DNA of 10,234 nt from Anaerobacillus sp. (GTDB lineage: Bacteria; Bacillota; Bacilli; Bacillales_H; Anaerobacillaceae), in NCBI GenBank assembly GCA_007120055.1, contig SKOL01000672.1, forward strand, positions 1 through 10,234. Direction: 5' to 3'. The notes under the pieces were generated by a model. The model did no database searches. It was not told the DNA's origin and worked only from the letters and a program-made list of their open reading frames with translations. Below are positions 6,956-10,234 of this stretch, piece after piece; the stretch's first letter is position 1, and each line of letters starts with the position of its first letter. Position numbers and translations under genes: made by a program.

Positions 6956-8409
6956 TGAATAATCAGCCGTTAATTTTTGAATTAAGTAATCCTGGAAGAA
7001 TTAGCTATAGTTTACCATCGTTAGATGTTAATGAAACTGATCTTAATGAATTACTCCCTAATGATTTAATTAGAGATGTGGCACCTGAGTTACCAGAGGT
7101 TTCAGAATTACAATTAATTCGTCATTACACTGCATTATCCAATCGCAATCACGGTGTTGATTCTGGTTTTTATCCACTAGGATCTTGTACGATGAAATAC
7201 AATCCGAAAATTAATGAAGATATTGCGAGGCTAAAAGGGTTTACTCATATCCATCCTTATCAAAGTGAAGAAACGGTTCAAGGGGCTCTTGAATTACTTT
7301 ATGATTTACAAACCTCTTTAGAAGAAATAACTGGTATGGACGAAGTGACACTACAGCCAGCAGCTGGGGCTCACGGGGAATGGACTGGATTAATGTTAAT
7401 TCGCGCGTTCCACGAAGCAAACGGGGACTTCCAACGTACTAAAGTTATTTGTCCAGATTCTGCACACGGTACAAATCCAGCTTCAGCAACGGTAGCAGGA
7501 TTTGATACAATCACTGTTCGTTCAAATGAAAAAGGGCTAGTCGATTTAGATCACCTTCGTGAAGTTGTCGGCGAAGATACAGCAGCATTGATGTTAACGA
7601 ATCCTAACACTTTAGGGTTATTTGAAGAAAATATCGTCGAGATGGCCGAAATCATCCATAATGCAGGCGGTAAATTATATTACGATGGTGCGAACTCAAA
7701 TGCAATTTTAGGAATTGCACGTCCTGGGGATATGGGCTTTGATGTTGTTCACTTAAACCTTCATAAAACATTTACAGGGCCTCACGGTGGTGGTGGACCA
7801 GGCAGTGGACCAGTAGGTGTGAAAAAAGATTTAATTCCGTATTTACCAAAGCCAGTAATTGCAAAAGATGATGATCGTTACTTCTTTGATTACAATCGTC
7901 CTGAATCAATTGGCCGCGTAAAGCCATATTACGGAAATTTCGGAATCAATGTACGTGCATATACGTATATTCGAACAATGGGTCCAGATGGCCTTCGCCA
8001 AGTATCGGAAGATGCTGTATTGAATGCTAACTACATGTTTAGACGCCTACAGCCATATTTTGATGCTCCATATACACAGCATTGTAAACATGAATTTGTC
8101 CTTTCAGGAAAACGTCAAAAGAAACTTGGTGTGAGAACGTTAGACATGGCTAAACGTCTTTTAGACTTTGGTTATCATCCACCGACGATCTATTTCCCAT
8201 TAAATGTTGAAGAATGTTTAATGATTGAACCAACGGAAACAGAAACGAAAGAAACGTTAGATGAGTTTATTGATGTCATGATCCAAATTGCTAAAGAGGC
8301 CGAAGAAAACCCTGAAGTTGTTCAAGAAGCACCACATCATACAGTGATCGGTCGTTTAGATGAAACAACAGCAGCACGTAAGCCGATTTTAAGATATGAA
8401 AAATCTTAA
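6955..8409 (+). CDS. gcvPB: Glycine dehydrogenase (decarboxylating) subunit 2, P protein beta part
   Basis: GcvPB carries the pyridoxal phosphate of the split P protein and pairs with GcvPA. The PLP lysine is K271 in [21 protein letters not shown], followed by the glycine-rich loop. Other landmarks are [25 protein letters not shown] (about 61-85, written here as family text), the [11 protein letters not shown] block (135-145), and [13 protein letters not shown] (166-178). At 484 residues it is full length. Translation appears coupled to gcvPA: the stop and start share one base (TAATG), and GGAGGGAG (6940-6947), lying inside the last codons of gcvPA, serves as the ribosome site with a 7-base spacer. 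It is the last gene of the operon, followed by a strong terminator. Confidence 0.97.
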   Translation: MNNQPLIFELSNPGRISYSLPSLDVNETDLNELLPNDLIRDVAPELPEVSELQLIRHYTALSNRNHGVDSGFYPLGSCTMKYNPKINEDIARLKGFTHIHPYQSEETVQGALELLYDLQTSLEEITGMDEVTLQPAAGAHGEWTGLMLIRAFHEANGDFQRTKVICPDSAHGTNPASATVAGFDTITVRSNEKGLVDLDHLREVVGEDTAALMLTNPNTLGLFEENIVEMAEIIHNAGGKLYYDGANSNAILGIARPGDMGFDVVHLNLHKTFTGPHGGGGPGSGPVGVKKDLIPYLPKPVIAKDDDRYFFDYNRPESIGRVKPYYGNFGINVRAYTYIRTMGPDGLRQVSEDAVLNANYMFRRLQPYFDAPYTQHCKHEFVLSGKRQKKLGVRTLDMAKRLLDFGYHPPTIYFPLNVEECLMIEPTETETKETLDEFIDVMIQIAKEAEENPEVVQEAPHHTVIGRLDETTAARKPILRYEKS

Positions 8410-8414
8410 AAACT

Positions 8415-8459
8415 AAAAAATAAAAGGGCGACTCGGTTGAGTCGACCCTTTTATTTTTT
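8415..8459. terminator. Bidirectional terminator between gcvPB and yqhL
   Basis: AAAAAATAAAAGGG (8415-8428) and CGACTC (8429-8434) pair across a GGTT loop with GAGTCG (8439-8444) and CCCTTTTATTTTTT (8446-8459), with only A8445 bulged. The A-tract and T-tract on either side let it work on both strands, for gcvPB and for the convergent yqhL. The yqhL stop codon (8453-8451) lies inside the stem. Confidence 0.92.
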
Positions 8460-8825
8460 AATTTTACCTGACCATTTGCGAAATCCACCTTTTAAAAAGT
8501 TTAAGTCTTCGCAATTTTGTTTTTTCTTCAGAAATTCAGCAGCACGATATGTTCTACTTCCTGTTTGACAATATAAATAAACAGGTTTGTCTGGCCTAAT
8601 TTCTCCAGCACGTTGACGAAGTTGAGAAAGAGGGATATTTCTTGCACCTAAAATATGTCCACCTTCAAATTCTCTTTGCTCTCTAACATCAATAAGTTGT
8701 GCTTTACGGTAGCCTTGGCGGAACTCTTCTTCAGTAAGCGGTTTTAAGTACTTTGGTTTAAATAACTTCCTGAAGATTAAAAATACTAGCACTGCGGTCA
8801 TAATTGCTAAAATCCAATTCAACAT
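8451..8825 (-). CDS. yqhL: Membrane-anchored rhodanese-like protein YqhL
   Basis: From ATG 8825 it is 124 residues, close to B. subtilis YqhL (about 126). An N-terminal hydrophobic segment (about 3-18, LNWILAIMTAVLVFLI) is followed by a basic stretch and a single rhodanese domain: LIDVREQREFEGGHILGARNIPLSQL (about 44-69), the active-site loop YCQTGSR with Cys86, and the closing LKGGFRKW. It should face the cytoplasm from a membrane anchor and handle sulfane sulfur; the true substrate is unknown. The start is less certain than usual: AAAGGAG lies 14 bases before the ATG, rather far, while the longer in-frame TTG at 8882 has no ribosome site. It converges on gcvPB and ends inside the shared terminator. 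Confidence 0.88.
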   Translation of the reverse strand: MLNWILAIMTAVLVFLIFRKLFKPKYLKPLTEEEFRQGYRKAQLIDVREQREFEGGHILGARNIPLSQLRQRAGEIRPDKPVYLYCQTGSRTYRAAEFLKKKQNCEDLNFLKGGFRKWSGKIKK

Positions 8826-8940
8826 TTCTTTTACGACAACTCCTTTTACGATGACCGTGGTTGATAATGTTTGTTGCCTCAAGGTCAGATATGTGTAACT
8901 AACCTAAAAGCTAATTTAATTATATATTACTATATTATCT

Positions 8941-9056
8941 AATGAATTTCATAATTCGATATTTTCGCCATTACGTATCAATATGTAGTTGCGTTAATCG
9001 AATTGCAACTACATATAGTTTGATATGGCTCAATTTAGGTAATTATGAAATTCACA
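8941..9056 (+). repeat. Palindromic MITE-like repeat, copy 3
   Basis: The core is 112 bp, with the same perfect 14-bp ends (8943-8956 and 9041-9054). The central stem is 12 bp and perfect, ATATGTAGTTGC (8981-8992) with GCAACTACATAT (9005-9016); GCCAT and ATGGC also face each other. It sits between the divergent yqhL and lipM genes, about 60 bases before the lipM -35 site. This is the best preserved hairpin of the three copies. Confidence 0.9.
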
Positions 9057-9114
9057 CTATCAAATATAAATTATAACATTCCTTAAAATAAAAAGGAATT
9101 ATCAATTCAATTGT

Positions 9115-9141
9115 TTGACAGTTACGTTCATGTACTATAAA
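9115..9141 (+). promoter_or_regulatory. Probable SigA promoter of lipM
   Basis: A consensus -35 TTGACA at 9115-9120 is followed, after 15 bases, by TATAAA at 9136-9141. The spacer is shorter than the usual 17, which may lower its strength. Initiation near 9148 would give a leader of about 28 bases with the ribosome site GAGGT at 9164-9168. Confidence 0.6.
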
Positions 9142-9175
9142 TTAAAAATATCTATTTTAAAAAGAGGTATAAACT

Positions 9176-10009
9176 ATGAAAGAAACTTGGAACTTTATTA
9201 ACTCTCATAAGTGTTCACCTGCTTTTAATATGGCTTTAGATGAAGCTTTACTTGAATGGCATAGTGAAGGAAAAATTAAACCAACCATTCGTTTTTATGG
9301 CTGGGATCCGGCAACACTGTCGATTGGCTATTTTCAAAAAGTTGAAAAGGAAATCAATTTAGATGCTGTAAAGAAATATCAATTAGGCTTTGTGCGTCGC
9401 CCTACTGGTGGTAGGGGAGTACTACATGAAGATGAACTTACATATAGTGTTATCGTCTCTGAAGATCATTCGATGATGCCAAAAGGGGTTACAGAGTCGT
9501 ATCGAGTTATTTCTGAAGGAGTATTAGAAGGCTTTAAACAATTGGGGCTTGATGCTTACTTTGCAGTTCCGAAAACGAAGGAAGAACAGGAAACGTTAAA
9601 ACGACCACGATCAGCCGTTTGTTTCGATGCACCAAGTTGGTATGAACTAGTCGTAGAAGGCCGAAAGGTAGCGGGCAGTGCCCAAACACGTCAGAAAAAA
9701 GTCATATTACAGCACGGTTCGATTATTTTAGATATCGATGAAAATAAACTTTTTGATCTTTTTAAATTTCCAAATGAACGAGTACGCGAACGGCTGTTAA
9801 AGGGGTTCGCTCAAAAAGCTGTCGCTATCAATGAATTAAGTGAGAAAGCGATTACGATCGAAGATGCCGAATTAGCCTTTAAAAAAGGGTTTGAAATAGG
9901 CTTAAATGTAAACCTTAAATCTTATACTTTAAGTAATGAAGAAATTGCTTATGTTCAAGAAATAGCTAAAAAAAGATATGCCAATGACGAATGGAATTTT
10001 AGAAAATAA
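9176..10009 (+). CDS. lipM: Octanoyl-[ACP]:GcvH N-octanoyltransferase LipM
   Basis: LipM starts lipoate synthesis in Bacillus by moving octanoate from acyl carrier protein to the lysine of GcvH; LipA adds sulfur and LipL passes the group on to other enzymes. The 277-residue protein is the family length. It has the BPL/LPL fold: [19 protein letters not shown] (74-92), the acyl-accepting cysteine in [12 protein letters not shown] (Cys149, matching Cys150 of B. subtilis LipM), and [11 protein letters not shown] with the invariant Lys164. The start ATG 9176 has GAGGT 7 bases before it. It has its own promoter and terminator, so it is a single transcription unit. A plain LplA or LipL was considered; the cysteine position and locus favour LipM. 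Confidence 0.93.
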   Translation: MKETWNFINSHKCSPAFNMALDEALLEWHSEGKIKPTIRFYGWDPATLSIGYFQKVEKEINLDAVKKYQLGFVRRPTGGRGVLHEDELTYSVIVSEDHSMMPKGVTESYRVISEGVLEGFKQLGLDAYFAVPKTKEEQETLKRPRSAVCFDAPSWYELVVEGRKVAGSAQTRQKKVILQHGSIILDIDENKLFDLFKFPNERVRERLLKGFAQKAVAINELSEKAITIEDAELAFKKGFEIGLNVNLKSYTLSNEEIAYVQEIAKKRYANDEWNFRK

Positions 10010-10012
10010 ATA

Positions 10013-10048
10013 AAAAAGGTTTGGCAAAAAATTATGCCAAGCCTTTTT
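10013..10048. terminator. Terminator of lipM, possibly bidirectional
   Basis: AAAAAGGTTTGGCA (10013-10026) pairs over 14 bp, with one G-T, with TGCCAAGCCTTTTT (10035-10048) across an 8-base loop. It begins 4 bases after the lipM stop. The A-tract on the left gives a U-tract for the opposite strand as well. Confidence 0.9.
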
Positions 10049-10216
10049 GGCGGTAGGCAAGCCGCCATGAGGGTTTTGTATGAAAATAAATGCTGGTCGA
10101 GTTTCTTGAGGAACCTCTAAAATTCGTCAGAAGTTTACAGCGAAGCGAGAGAAGTCGGCCAGCATTTTCATTCAAGATGGTGACGAGTATATCGTCATGA
10201 GCGTTTTGTATAAAAT
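10049..10216 (+). repeat. Structured intergenic repeat, copy B
   Basis: It starts directly after the lipM terminator with a hairpin GGCGGT/GCCGCC (10049-10054, 10061-10066), then ATGAGGGTTTTGTAT and GAAAATA. Next come stem arm ATGCTGGTCGA (10090-10100), CCTCTAAAATTCG (10114-10126), TTTACAGCGAAGCGAGAGAA (10134-10153), stem arm TCGGCCAGCAT (10155-10165), ATTTTCATTC (10164-10173) and AGATGGTGAC (10175-10184). A second hairpin TGACGA/TCGTCA (10181-10186, 10192-10197) leads into another GAGCGTTTTGTATAAAAT. Blocks and order match copy A on - at 1128-1366, but the stems have different sequences. The remaining bases to the window end show nothing I can call. Confidence 0.75.
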
Positions 10217-10234
10217 GCCCTATTTATTATTAAT

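Noticed and set aside
8291..8488. 65-residue open frame on -
   Set aside because: It spans the end of gcvPB and the shared terminator, with no sign of being translated.
8915..8946. Repeat copy 3 end (TTCATT on -) as -35 of a yqhL promoter with TATAAT 16 bases on
   Set aside because: TTCATT matches the -35 consensus poorly, and the AT-rich DNA gives many TATAAT-like strings; at copy 2 the equivalent spacing before yqhH is only 14, so it is not a shared design.

Overview
The window looks like chromosomal DNA from a low-GC Bacillota, most likely a Bacillaceae. The gene order comGF-comGG-yqzE / yqhG-yqhH (opposite strand) / gcvT-gcvPA-gcvPB / yqhL (opposite strand) / lipM is the arrangement I know from Bacillus subtilis, and each protein is recognisable by motif and length. 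The genus cannot be fixed from the sequence alone.

Layout: (1) 1-857, the end of the comG competence-pilus operon (partial comGF, comGG) and the small gene yqzE, all on +. (2) 858-1420, a gene-free stretch holding a palindromic MITE-like repeat, a rho-independent terminator for the comG side, and a larger structured repeat on -. (3) 1421-3896, the overlapping pair yqhH (SNF2 helicase) and yqhG (unknown function) on -. (4) 3897-4491, a second palindromic repeat, a likely promoter, and a tandem glycine riboswitch ending in a strong terminator. (5) 4492-8409, gcvT, gcvPA and gcvPB, encoding the T protein and the two P-protein subunits of the glycine cleavage system. (6) 8415-8825, a bidirectional terminator shared with the convergent rhodanese gene yqhL. 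(7) 8826-10234, a third palindromic repeat, the lipM promoter and gene, its terminator, and a second copy of the structured repeat.

How the genes work together: glycine should stabilise the riboswitch and prevent termination, turning on gcvT-PA-PB. GcvPA/PB decarboxylate glycine onto the lipoyl arm of GcvH (not in this window), and GcvT passes the methylene carbon to tetrahydrofolate. LipM loads the octanoyl precursor of lipoate onto GcvH, so the neighbouring lipM gene makes the cofactor arm these enzymes need. The comG proteins form the DNA-uptake pseudopilus and are unrelated to glycine metabolism.

The core genes are ordinary. The unusual content is in the intergenic DNA. There are two dispersed repeat families: a near-palindromic element of about 82-116 bp in three copies, and a larger structured element in two divergent copies. 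In the larger element the stem sequences differ between copies but pairing is kept, within conserved flanks. I found no CRISPR array, tRNA, rRNA, transposase or phage gene.
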